A DNA stretch of 64,000 nt, taken from the NCBI GenBank assembly GCA_947252755.1, contig CAMXWV010000002.1, forward strand, positions 124,001-188,000. Direction: 5' to 3'. A model generated the notes under the pieces. That model made no database searches. It was not told where the DNA came from and saw nothing but the letters and a program-made list of their open reading frames with translations. Position 1 is the first letter of the stretch; each line of letters begins with the position of its first letter. Positions 16,397 to 24,755 of this stretch are shown here, piece after piece. Source of the DNA: an uncultured Dermabacter sp. GTDB lineage: Bacteria; Actinomycetota; Actinomycetes; Actinomycetales; Dermabacteraceae. A program made the translations under genes and the position numbers.

Positions 16397-18142
16397 TCAG
16401 CGGGGGATGTTGCGGAGGTTCGACGCAGCCATATCCACCATCCGGCCCACGCCGCCGCCCAGGACCACCTTCGTGGAAGCAGTGGCGAATCCACGGATCT
16501 GCTGCGGGGTGATCTTCGGCGGCATGGAGAGCGCGTCGGGATCAGTGACCACGTCGATCAGCATGGGACCAGGTGTGGCCAGGGCTGCAGCAAGCTCCTT
16601 CTTCAAACGCTTCGGATCCGTGATCCGCACCGACGGGATCCCCACGCCCTGAGCGATCGCCGCGAAGTCCACCTGCTCGTGGTCGGTTTCGAAATCAGGG
16701 ACGCCCTCCACCAGCATCTCCAGCTTCACCATGCCGAGGCTCGAGTTGTTGAACACCACGATCTTGGTGTTCAGCGCGTGCAGCTTCACGGTGAGCAGTT
16801 CGCCCATCAGCATGCCCAGGCCCCCGTCTCCGCTCATGGAGATCACCTGACGATCCGGGAATGCCGCCGACGCGCCCATGGCCTGCGGCAGAGCATTCGC
16901 CATGGTGCCGTGATGCCAGGAGCCGAACAGGCGACGCTTGCCATTGGGGGTGATGTACCGGGCGCCCCACACATTGCACATGCCGGTGTCCACGGTGAAG
17001 ACCGCGTCCTCGTCGGCGAGCTCGTCAAGGACGGCGGCCACATACTCGGGATGGATCGGCTTCATCTTCTCAACGTTCTTGGTGTACGCCGCCACCACCC
17101 CGGTCAGGGCTTTGTGATGCTGCTTGAGCATCTTGGACAGGAAACGATTGGACTTCTTCGCCGAGATCAGCGGAAGCAGCGCCTGAATGGTCAATGCCAC
17201 ATCACCATGCACAGCGAGGTCCACCGGTGCGCGACGGCCCAAGCGGGACGCGTCAGCGTCGACCTGCACAAGCTTCACTCCGCTCGAGCTCGGCAAAAAC
17301 TCGCTGTAAGGGAAGTCGGTGCCCAGCAGGATCACCAGGTCAGCTTCGTGCATAGCGTCGTAGCAGGCGCCGTAGCCGAGCAGCCCGCTCATGCCCACGT
17401 CGAACGGGTTGTCGTATTGGATGATCTCCTTGCCGCCGAACGCGTGGCCGATCGGAGCCTTGAGCGCGCCGGCAAGCTCCAGCACCTCATCACGGGCGCC
17501 CTTCACACCGGCGCCCACGAACAGTGTGACTTTGTCGGCCGCGTCGACGAGTTCAGCAAGCCGGCCGACGGGGCCCGCAGCAGGCTGCACCGACCCCAGC
17601 TCCGTGGCCAGATCCCGGGTGCGGCTGCCGGAGACTTCTTCATCCGCAACGTCGCCCGGAAGCACCAGCACTGACACACCCTGCTTCGCAATCGCAGTCT
17701 GCGCCGCAATGTGCAGCAAGGTGGCGCCATGATCGCCCGAGTTGACCATCTCGCAGAAGTGGGAGCATTCGCGGAACAGGATCTCCGGGTGGGTCTCCTG
17801 GAAGAAGCCGGTGCCGATCTTGGGGCTGGGGATGTGGGAGGCGATCGCCAGCACAGGGGCGTTGTCCCGGTGTGCGTCGAACAGTCCTTGAATCAGGTGG
17901 GTGTTGCCGGGGCCGCAAGAGCCGGCACAGACTGCGAGCTTGCCGGTCAGACGCGCTTCAGCTCCGGCAGCGAATGCCGCGGCCTCCTCATTGCGCACAT
18001 GCACCCACTCGATGCCGTCGGTGACGCGCACCGCATCCACCACCGAGTTCAGGGAGTCACCCACCACACCGTAGATGCGCTGCACCCCCATGTCCCGAAG
18101 CTGGGAGACCAGAAGCTGACTGAAGGTGGTGGCGCGTGCCAT
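16397..18142 (-). CDS. poxB: Pyruvate dehydrogenase (quinone) / pyruvate oxidase, PoxB type
   Basis: A 581-residue thiamine-diphosphate enzyme that oxidises pyruvate to acetate and CO2 and passes electrons to the quinone pool at the membrane. The N-terminal domain has RIYGVVGDSLNSVVDA and the catalytic glutamate in VHVRNEEAAAFAAGAEA. The mid-domain is the FAD-binding region, and the C-terminal ThDP motif is SGDGGLGMLMGEL ending in the NN of VVFNNSS. AAAAGGAG precedes ATG 18142. Its placement next to ppsA groups two pyruvate-consuming enzymes. The gene is bracketed by two same-orientation copies of the 60-bp palindrome. The related acetolactate synthases are the only serious alternative. Confidence 0.93.
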   Translation of the reverse strand: MARATTFSQLLVSQLRDMGVQRIYGVVGDSLNSVVDAVRVTDGIEWVHVRNEEAAAFAAGAEARLTGKLAVCAGSCGPGNTHLIQGLFDAHRDNAPVLAIASHIPSPKIGTGFFQETHPEILFRECSHFCEMVNSGDHGATLLHIAAQTAIAKQGVSVLVLPGDVADEEVSGSRTRDLATELGSVQPAAGPVGRLAELVDAADKVTLFVGAGVKGARDEVLELAGALKAPIGHAFGGKEIIQYDNPFDVGMSGLLGYGACYDAMHEADLVILLGTDFPYSEFLPSSSGVKLVQVDADASRLGRRAPVDLAVHGDVALTIQALLPLISAKKSNRFLSKMLKQHHKALTGVVAAYTKNVEKMKPIHPEYVAAVLDELADEDAVFTVDTGMCNVWGARYITPNGKRRLFGSWHHGTMANALPQAMGASAAFPDRQVISMSGDGGLGMLMGELLTVKLHALNTKIVVFNNSSLGMVKLEMLVEGVPDFETDHEQVDFAAIAQGVGIPSVRITDPKRLKKELAAALATPGPMLIDVVTDPDALSMPPKITPQQIRGFATASTKVVLGGGVGRMVDMAASNLRNIPR

Positions 18143-18347
18143 GGGGAACTACTCCTTTTGATGGGTTCGGTTGGTCCAGGCTAACGCCGCTACCTCCACG
18201 GACTCCGACCGAGCAGTTCCGACGGGGTGTGCCGGGGCCGCCCAGGTGCTCTGCGTCACCGCAGCGCCTCGGCGCCGCGCGCCCACCGGGCCGCTTCGCC
18301 CTGCTCACCGTCACCGCAGCGCCCCGGCCCGCGCGCCCACGGACACA

Positions 18348-18407
18348 AACGAAGTTGCACTTATCCGGTCTCAACGCGGCTTTTAGCCGGATATCTGCAA
18401 CCTCGAT
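18348..18407. repeat. 60-bp interspersed palindromic element, copy 2
   Basis: The left arm AACGAAGTTGCA…TATCCGG (18348-18368) and right arm CCGGATATCTGCAACCTCG (18387-18405) are spaced exactly as in copy 1. The last two arm bases have decayed (GATG in place of GTTT). The centre again begins TCTC and contains TTTT. It lies in the same orientation as copy 1, 2.1 kb away, on the other side of poxB. Confidence 0.92.
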
Positions 18408-18540
18408 GTTGGGGGCCCTGGGGTCGGATCCCCGGGGCCGGGGCAACCTCGATGCCGGATCTTCGGGGCCGGGGCGGGATCCCTCGGACCGGGGCAACCT
18501 CGATGCCGGGCCCCCGGACCGGGGGCAGCCTTGGATGCCG
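18397..18540 (+). repeat. Reiterated right-arm fragment GCAACCTCGATG
   Basis: GCAACCTCGATG, the outer right arm of palindrome copy 2, recurs at 18443 and 18494, and a degenerate form (GCAGCCTTGGATG) recurs at 18525. GGGGCCGGGG or GGACCGGGG spacers separate the copies. The array appears to have grown by tandem duplication out of the palindrome. Confidence 0.75.
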
Positions 18541-18586
18541 CGGACCCGTCGGGGACAGCGTGGGGGCGCCTGGCAGAATCGTCCCC

Positions 18587-20380
18587 GTGACTTCCGACCA
18601 CCCTGAGCACACAGCCGCGCCCCCCGCAGCACCATCATCAGCGGATGCCCCGTCCGCGGCCCCCGCAGCACCATCGTCAGCCGATGCGCCGTCCGCGCCA
18701 CCGCCTGAACCCTCAACGAGCCCATCGCCCGCATCATCCACGACGACTCAGCCACGTGCGCTGCCGCTCATGGCAGCCCGCGCGCTGCCGTGGCTCATTG
18801 CTGCGGCAGCATTCGCCGTGTTCTCACTGATCTCCGTGCGCCAGTGGGCCGCGTATGAATTTCCCTCCTGGGACCTGGGCATCTTCTCGTCGGCCGCTCA
18901 GGGCTATAGCCGAGGCGGCCCTCCGATCGTGTCGATCAAAGGTGACAACTACAACCTGCTGGGGGACCATTTCCACCCGATTCTGGCCCTGACCGGGCCG
19001 CTCTGGGCGCTGTGGCCGAGCCCGCTTATGCTGCTGGTGCTCCAGGCAGTGCTGTTCGCCATCAGCGCCGTTCCACTGACTCGGCTCGCCATCGACCGGC
19101 TCGGTGCAGGACTCGGCGCCGTGGTGGGGTGTGGCTACGTGTTCAGCTGGGGTATCCAGGCCGCTCACGTGGTGCAGTTTCATGAGATTGCGTTCGCCGT
19201 TCCAATGCTCGCGCTTAGCCTCACGGCACTGGTCCGCGAGCGCTATGGTGCCGCCGCGATCTGGGCGTCACTGCTGGTGACGGTGAAAGAGGACCTGGGG
19301 CTCACGGTGATCATGGTGGGCGCGGTGATCGCCTGGCGCGGGTGGCGCGGGTGGCGCGGCTGGCGCGGTAACAGCACCGGCGCGGAGGGGCGCGTGGGCA
19401 GCACCGGCGCGGCGGAGCGCGCAGGTAGCAGCGGCACAGCGGAGCGCGGGTGGCGCGGCGGCAGCACCAGCACAGCGGGGCGCAGCCAACCGTTCATGCA
19501 CCGGAGCATCGCCGACGCGCGCACCATCATCATCGGCGTCGCCCTCGCCGCATGGGGCGCTGTGTGGGCGGTGCTGTCGATGCTTGTGATCCTGCCGGCG
19601 CTCAGCTCCGAAGGGCAGTTCGAGTACACGGACAACGTGGGGTCGCTGCTGGACGTGTTTGTTCCCGGCACAAAATGGATCACGGTGGTGCTGCTGATCC
19701 TCACGATGGGCGTAGTAGGGCTTCGCAGCCCAATCTGGCTGATCATGCTGCCCACCCTTGCCTGGCGCTTCACCGGCACCGTGGATTTCTACTGGGGGTG
19801 GACCTGGCATTACAGCGCTGTTCTCATGCCGATCGCGGTGGCGGCGCTGCTCGACGCGGTCGGCCCCAGGCACTCCCGGAACCCGGAGCCGCAGCACTCC
19901 GGCGCATCAAACCCCGCCCCGCAGCACGCCGGCGCCCGTGCCGCAGCACGCCGGTTCATCGCCCCTGCCGCGGTTCTCTCACTTCTCATCTCCTCGCTGG
20001 CTGCTCACCTACTCGGGCCGCCACTGCCGGTCACCGATCTCGCCTCGCCGATCACAGCGCAGCAGCGGGAGCATCGAGCCTCAGCGGATGCGGTCCTGGC
20101 GCAGCTACCGGACGGCGATCCGCTGATTGCTGCTGACATCTCCGTGATGGCGCCGGCGGTTCCGCACGCGGATGTGCAGTGGACGCACGGGCCGAATCTG
20201 CTCACACCCAGCTGCGCGATCCTGGATCTCAATGCGTTCTCCTGGGGCGGTGAGCCGCCGGCAGACCGCGCCGCCTGGCTGCAGGAGCGGTATCAGGCGC
20301 GGTTTGAGCTGGTCATGCAGAGCGGCGCCGTCGAGCTGTGGTGCCTCGAGCATCAGCCGACGCGAACCGACCAGCACTGA
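18587..20380 (+). CDS. DUF2079 family polytopic membrane protein
   Basis: A 597-residue protein. The first ~65 residues are Ala/Pro/Ser-rich and contain a duplicated APSSADAPSA block from a 39-bp tandem repeat. A membrane domain with about ten helices follows. The DUF2079 landmarks are present: FPSWDLGIFSSAAQGYSRGGPP, LLGDHFHPILAL and VQFHEIAFAVPMLAL. Members resemble GT-C-type glycosyltransferases by topology, but the reaction is unknown. A cytoplasmic or external loop near residues 250-305 is a repetitive Trp/Arg/Gly and Ser/Thr insert. The start is GTG 18587, seven bases after CAGAAT. Its 3' end overlaps the convergent hydrolase gene by 68 bases. Confidence 0.82.
   Translation: MTSDHPEHTAAPPAAPSSADAPSAAPAAPSSADAPSAPPPEPSTSPSPASSTTTQPRALPLMAARALPWLIAAAAFAVFSLISVRQWAAYEFPSWDLGIFSSAAQGYSRGGPPIVSIKGDNYNLLGDHFHPILALTGPLWALWPSPLMLLVLQAVLFAISAVPLTRLAIDRLGAGLGAVVGCGYVFSWGIQAAHVVQFHEIAFAVPMLALSLTALVRERYGAAAIWASLLVTVKEDLGLTVIMVGAVIAWRGWRGWRGWRGNSTGAEGRVGSTGAAERAGSSGTAERGWRGGSTSTAGRSQPFMHRSIADARTIIIGVALAAWGAVWAVLSMLVILPALSSEGQFEYTDNVGSLLDVFVPGTKWITVVLLILTMGVVGLRSPIWLIMLPTLAWRFTGTVDFYWGWTWHYSAVLMPIAVAALLDAVGPRHSRNPEPQHSGASNPAPQHAGARAAARRFIAPAAVLSLLISSLAAHLLGPPLPVTDLASPITAQQREHRASADAVLAQLPDGDPLIAADISVMAPAVPHADVQWTHGPNLLTPSCAILDLNAFSWGGEPPADRAAWLQERYQARFELVMQSGAVELWCLEHQPTRTDQH
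18622..18699 (+). repeat. 39-bp tandem duplication in the DUF2079 gene
   Basis: Positions 18622-18660 and 18661-18699 are near-identical in-frame copies encoding an Ala/Pro/Ser/Asp-rich block just inside the start of the gene. Confidence 0.75.
19336..19490 (+). repeat. In-frame low-complexity repeats in a DUF2079 loop
   Basis: The sequence first repeats GGTGGCGCG-like units (encoding GWR triplets) about four times. It then repeats an AGCACCGGCGCGG…GAGCGCG-like unit about three to four times (encoding GSTGAAER-like blocks). All remain in frame and fall between membrane helices. Confidence 0.7.
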
Positions 20381-21638
20381 GGCGTCCACGCCCCGCCCAC
20401 AGCTTCACCGGTGAGTGCCGCTCCGCAAGCAGCGCCACCCGGATACCGCTGGCGATCACCGTGTTCACGGTGCGACGGCGGAAAGAGCTGAAGTCCTGTT
20501 CGGCGAATGCGTCGATCTGTCCGGCGGCAGCCCACCAGGCGGCGTAGAGGGCGATCTGCGTGTGGGAGTCGAGCATGGAATGCCCCACGTCATTGAGCTG
20601 CACGAATCGCGCACCCGGAATCTGCTGTGCGGCCAGGCGGGAGCGCTCAGCGGGGACCACCACGTCCCGCTCCCCCGCCAGCACCAGGGTGGGCGCGGTG
20701 ATCGCGGCACGATCCTGCTCCAGGTTGATCGTGTGCCCGGTGAACGGCTCGTAGGTCTTCGCCCGCTCCCCGGCCAGTGAGGTGGCGTCCATGGGGCGTC
20801 CATCCGCGCAGGACCCCATGCCGAGCTCGGTTGCGCCGATCCTCCCCACCAGGTCCCGTTCAAGCGCAAACGGTGTCATGTCCATGCTGTCAGCGCCCGT
20901 GATCACCTGGTAGATCGAGGTCCAGGTGAGCTGGCCGCGGCCCATCGCCAGCAAGTCCACCAGCTCCCGCACGGCACCGGGGCCGCCGTATTCGTGGACT
21001 GCAGCCACAACTGGACCGGTCTCCTTCGACGCCACAACCCCCTGTGCCACCAGGCGGCGCAGCACTGCGGCCACGGAGTGAGTGTGCGGGGCCGAGCCGT
21101 TCCAGTAGAGGTCTCGAACGGCCGCCTGGTGCGCTGCTTCATCAGCCACGGATGTGTACGGCGAATCGAGGACGAGGGCGTGCACCCGGTCGGGATGGGC
21201 GAGCGCGAATCGCTGTGCGAGGTGGGCGCCGTAGCCGGAGCCGTACAGCACCACGGTGTCGATGCGGGCGTGGTCAAGCACCGCGAGCATGTCATCGAGC
21301 ACCAGGTCCACCTGCATGGCGCTGAGCGGCAGGTCATCGCCGCGCGCGTCGGTGCGGCTCATGCCCACGCCACGGTGCTCCATCATCACCACGTCCAGGC
21401 CCTTGGCGGCCATCTGCCGCCGCAGCAGCTCGTAGGGGAAAACGGAGGCGATGCAGGGCCCGCCGGGCAGCACCATGATCGGCGGCAGGTCCGACTCGTA
21501 CCCGGCGCGCACGTACCGCAGCGGGAACAGGTGGGTGCCGGTGTCATCCCCATGGATGTCCCGGTACACCGTCATCACATGGTTCCGGCTGGAGATCCAT
21601 TCGGTGGCGGCGGTGCGGTCCTGCGTGTCAATGCGCAT
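20313..21638 (-). CDS. Alpha/beta hydrolase (S33-type, proline iminopeptidase-like)
   Basis: A 441-residue serine hydrolase. The oxyanion region is VLPGGPCIAS, close to the GGPG motif of proline iminopeptidases. The nucleophile elbow is LYGSGYGAH, followed by LVLDSPYTSV, and the catalytic His is in NDVGHSML. A helical cap domain lies between about residues 190 and 300. An AGGAG site precedes ATG 21638. Aminopeptidase or esterase activity is the likely role; the exact substrate cannot be read. No signal peptide is visible. The last ~25 codons (Arg/Ala-rich) overlap the end of the DUF2079 gene on the other strand. Confidence 0.85.
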   Translation of the reverse strand: MRIDTQDRTAATEWISSRNHVMTVYRDIHGDDTGTHLFPLRYVRAGYESDLPPIMVLPGGPCIASVFPYELLRRQMAAKGLDVVMMEHRGVGMSRTDARGDDLPLSAMQVDLVLDDMLAVLDHARIDTVVLYGSGYGAHLAQRFALAHPDRVHALVLDSPYTSVADEAAHQAAVRDLYWNGSAPHTHSVAAVLRRLVAQGVVASKETGPVVAAVHEYGGPGAVRELVDLLAMGRGQLTWTSIYQVITGADSMDMTPFALERDLVGRIGATELGMGSCADGRPMDATSLAGERAKTYEPFTGHTINLEQDRAAITAPTLVLAGERDVVVPAERSRLAAQQIPGARFVQLNDVGHSMLDSHTQIALYAAWWAAAGQIDAFAEQDFSSFRRRTVNTVIASGIRVALLAERHSPVKLWAGRGRLSAGRFASADARGTTARRRRSA

Positions 21639-21685
21639 CGGTGCTCCTGATGGTGTACGGGCGGGCGGGTGCTCGGCAGCAGCTC

Positions 21686-23881
21686 TCAGCGGGCGCGCTC
21701 AGCCGAGGAGACGGCGTGCTCAGCTGAAGAGGCGGCGCTTTCAGCTGAGAATCGGGCGCGCTCAGCCGCGGGGCGCTGGTCAGCGCCAACGGTCTCCCAC
21801 AGGAACGCGTAGATCAGCGCGTTCATGCGGGCGGACTGCTCATTGGTGGCGGCGCCGCCGTGGCCGCCCTCGGTGTTCTCCCAGTACCGCACGGGCGCGC
21901 CGATTGCTTCGAGAGCGGCGGTGAGCTTACGGGCATGGCCGGGGTGCACGCGGTCATCGCGGGTGGAGGTCAGCACGAACGTCTGCGGGTACTGCGTGCC
22001 TTCCCGCAGCAGGTGGTACGGGCTGAAGGTGCGGATGAACTCCCAGTCGTCCGTGTCGGGGTTGCCGTACTCGGCCATCCACGACGCGCCCGCCAACAGC
22101 TGGTTGAACCGTTTCATATCCAGCAGCGGCACCTGGATCACCACGGCCCCGAACAGCTCCGGGAACTGGGTGAGCATGTTCCCGGTGAGCAGGCCGCCGT
22201 TGGAGCCGCCGCGCACCGCGAGCTGCCCACTGGTGGTGACGCCGCGTTCGATGAGGTCGCGGGCCACGCTTGCGAAGTCCTCATAGGCGCGGTGGCGGTT
22301 CTCTCTGAGCGCGGCCTGGTGCCAGGCGGGACCGTATTCGCCGCCGCCGCGGATGTTCGCCACCACGTAGGTTCCGCCGCGCTGCAGCCAGGCTGCGCCC
22401 ACTGCGGGCGCATAGGCGGGGGTCATGGAGATCTCGAAGCCGCCGTAGCCGTACAGCAGAGTGGGACCGGGGCCGTCCCGGTCAGCGCGCGCCACCTCAA
22501 AGTAGGGGATGCGGGTGCCGTCATCACTGGTGGCGAAATGCTGGCTCACCTCCAGGCCGGTCGCGTCGAACCGCTCCGGAGTGGTCTTGATGACCTGCGG
22601 GTCCGGCGGGGTGTGCCCGCTCGGCACACCGGCAAGGTCAGCGAGCAGCAGAGTGGTGGGAGTGGTGAAGCCGGTGACGGTCAGCCAGAGCTCATCGGAC
22701 TCTTCAGAGTCCACGGCATCCACGCTCAGCGCGCCGTCCAGCTGGCCGAACAGGTCGCTGCGCACCCAGGCGCCGTCCTCACCGCGGTGCAGCACCTCCA
22801 GGCGGTGCTGCACATCCTCCAGGATCGTCAGCACGATACAGCTGCGGGTGAAGGTCACGTTCTCCAGTGAGGCCGACGCGGTCGGAGTGAACAGCGCGGT
22901 GAGCGTCGCATCCCCGGCCATGAACGCGTCCAGGTCTGCTGTGAGCAGTGAGCCTGCCGGGTAGGTGGTCTCTCCCACGGTCCAGTCGAAGCGGGGCCGC
23001 AGCACGGCCAGGTCGCGGAACGCGCCGAACTGGACGTCTTTCGGCTTCGGCACCTCGGTGATGGCAACCTGCTCACCACTGCGGTCCACCAGGAACGTGG
23101 AGTCGGTGTAGAAGTCATGCATCTGCACGATCAGGTCCCGTTCGAACCCGGGCGTGGAATCATGGTAGGCCGCGAGCATCATGTCGGTGGTGGGGATCTC
23201 ATGCACGATCGGGGCGTCCGCGAGCGCGGTGCCGCGAGTCCAGATGCGGGCCTGGCGCGGGTAGCCCGAGGCGGTCAGAGACTCCTCCCCCACCTCAGTG
23301 CTGACCCACACGGTGTCTGCGTCGATCCAGGAGAGGCCGCCTTTGGCTTCCGGACGGCAGAACGGCTGCTCGGATTCCGGGAGGAAGTCGCGGCGTTCCA
23401 GGTCGAACTCGCGGGTGATGTCCGCGTCGGAGCCGCCGCGGGAGAGGTTCACCAGCGCCCGCCGGTACGGCTCGCCCTCTGCGGGTCGGAGCAGGGAGGC
23501 GCCGTGGAACACCCACTGTTCGCCTTCCGCGACGGAGAGTGCATCAAGGTCCAGCAGGATCTCCCACTCGGGATCATCCGTGCGGTACTGCGCAAGAGTG
23601 GTGCGGCGCCAGAGGCCGCGTTCGTGCTCGGCATCCGTCCAGAAGTTGTACAGGTGCTCGCCGCGCTTGGTGACGCCGGGGATCTTGTCCGACGCGTCCA
23701 GGATCTCCAGGATCTCCGCCTGCAGCTGTTCGGTGAGCCCACCCGCGGCGAGGTCCTGTTCGGTGCGCTCGGAGCGTTCCGTCACCCACGCGAGGGCGTT
23801 GTCGCCGGTGACGTCTTCAAGCCAGAGGTGCGGGTCGGTAGTGCCGTCAAGAGCGGGCAGGCCGGGGTGCGGGCGTGTCAT
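21686..23881 (-). CDS. S9 family prolyl oligopeptidase (oligopeptidase B / POP-like)
   Basis: A 731-residue cytoplasmic serine peptidase with the two-domain S9A architecture. A seven-bladed beta-propeller covers about residues 60-440; the hydrolase domain follows. The nucleophile is Ser560 in RGGSNGGLL, the Asp is in TSTRDDRVHPGH, and the His is in EGGHGGAATNEQ. It cleaves short proline-containing peptides. The start MTRPHPGLPALDGTTDPHLW is set by ATG 23881 with a minus-strand TACAGT (23888-23893 on plus) six bases upstream. The final ~25 residues are a Ala/Ser/Glu/Arg repeat (SAERAR-like) produced by short DNA repeats and are not part of the usual fold. Confidence 0.9.
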   Translation of the reverse strand: MTRPHPGLPALDGTTDPHLWLEDVTGDNALAWVTERSERTEQDLAAGGLTEQLQAEILEILDASDKIPGVTKRGEHLYNFWTDAEHERGLWRRTTLAQYRTDDPEWEILLDLDALSVAEGEQWVFHGASLLRPAEGEPYRRALVNLSRGGSDADITREFDLERRDFLPESEQPFCRPEAKGGLSWIDADTVWVSTEVGEESLTASGYPRQARIWTRGTALADAPIVHEIPTTDMMLAAYHDSTPGFERDLIVQMHDFYTDSTFLVDRSGEQVAITEVPKPKDVQFGAFRDLAVLRPRFDWTVGETTYPAGSLLTADLDAFMAGDATLTALFTPTASASLENVTFTRSCIVLTILEDVQHRLEVLHRGEDGAWVRSDLFGQLDGALSVDAVDSEESDELWLTVTGFTTPTTLLLADLAGVPSGHTPPDPQVIKTTPERFDATGLEVSQHFATSDDGTRIPYFEVARADRDGPGPTLLYGYGGFEISMTPAYAPAVGAAWLQRGGTYVVANIRGGGEYGPAWHQAALRENRHRAYEDFASVARDLIERGVTTSGQLAVRGGSNGGLLTGNMLTQFPELFGAVVIQVPLLDMKRFNQLLAGASWMAEYGNPDTDDWEFIRTFSPYHLLREGTQYPQTFVLTSTRDDRVHPGHARKLTAALEAIGAPVRYWENTEGGHGGAATNEQSARMNALIYAFLWETVGADQRPAAERARFSAESAASSAEHAVSSAERAR

Positions 23882-23915
23882 GCGTCTACTGTACGGGCTG
23901 GACGGCGAGCCCATG

Positions 23916-24755
23916 TCAGACCAGCGGACGGTCCTTGGCCATCGGAGCCCGCCAGAACAGCTCCTCCAGGCGGGTGGCCTGACGGAACGATTCCACCGCC
24001 TGTTCCCGCTCTGCCTTCGACGCGTTCTCACAGGCGCGTTCCACAATGCGGATCGCTCGCCCGGTGAGGGTCTGGAAAACCGGGTCGGCGTAGGCGTTCA
24101 CCCAGGAGCGGAACGGATGTTCGCCGCCAGCGGCAGCGTCAGCAGACGGCTCAGCGTCAGCAGGGGGCGCGGCGCCGGCGCCGCCGGCTGTTCGGACCGG
24201 GGCGGCGGTCATGAGTTCGTGCATGCGGCGGCCCGCGTCGGCGAAAATCCAGTAGCAGGGCAGCTGCGCAGCAGCGGCAGCAGCGTAGGGGGCGGTGACC
24301 GCCTGGCTGATCAAGAAGCCGCCGTAGGCGTGAGTGGTCACTGCTTTTGCCATGCCCGCATATTCGAAGCGGCCGATCCGCTCATCACTGGTGAGCGCTT
24401 CATGCATGGCTTTCTCTTCCGCGATCGCACCCACTGTGCTCTTCGCCCAGAAGCGCATGTCCTCCATAGAGGGGGCGCGAGAGGCGAGCTGCAGCATGGC
24501 CCGCTGATAGGCGCTGATGTAGTGGGTGTCCTGCGCGATGTAGAAGGCGAATGCTTCGGGGTCGAGCGAGCCGTCCGCAAGGCCGGTGAGGAAGGGAAGC
24601 TCCGCGATCCGGGCGCGGATATCCGCGGTGTTATCCCACATCGCCGCGGTGTGCGGACCGGCAGGGGTCAAGTGATCACCGGCAGGGGGCAGGTGGTCAC
24701 CGGCCGGGACCAGGTGGTTCGCGGAGTCAGCGGGATCAGCGGGGCTGCCGCTCAT
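23916..24755 (-). CDS. tenA: TenA-family aminopyrimidine aminohydrolase (thiaminase II)
   Basis: A 279-residue enzyme that salvages thiamine-derived pyrimidine by hydrolysing aminopyrimidines. The all-helical TenA core begins near residue 38 (MWDNTADIRARIAELPFLTGLADGSL). The conserved YIAQDTHYISAYQRA and the cysteine of LPCYWIFADAG are present. Two additions are unusual: an N-terminal repeat in which HLvPAGD-like units occur three times, and a Gly/Ala/Pro-rich insert (about residues 183-210) before the last helices. The start overlaps the thiD stop by four bases. It is the last gene of the riboswitch-controlled thiamine operon. Confidence 0.88.
   Translation of the reverse strand: MSGSPADPADSANHLVPAGDHLPPAGDHLTPAGPHTAAMWDNTADIRARIAELPFLTGLADGSLDPEAFAFYIAQDTHYISAYQRAMLQLASRAPSMEDMRFWAKSTVGAIAEEKAMHEALTSDERIGRFEYAGMAKAVTTHAYGGFLISQAVTAPYAAAAAAQLPCYWIFADAGRRMHELMTAAPVRTAGGAGAAPPADAEPSADAAAGGEHPFRSWVNAYADPVFQTLTGRAIRIVERACENASKAEREQAVESFRQATRLEELFWRAPMAKDRPLV

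Larger units (their letters stand above)
18143..18586. other. 444-bp non-coding region: palindrome copy 2 and reiterated arm fragments
   Basis: No gene is seen. From poxB outward the region holds the poxB promoter area (the GGTTGGTCC-type sequence near 18168), GC-rich repeats of CCGCAGCGCC type (18240-18330), the palindrome at 18348-18407, a run of right-arm fragments (18397-18540), and then a CAGAAT -10 box at 18574-18579 for the next gene. Confidence 0.7.
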
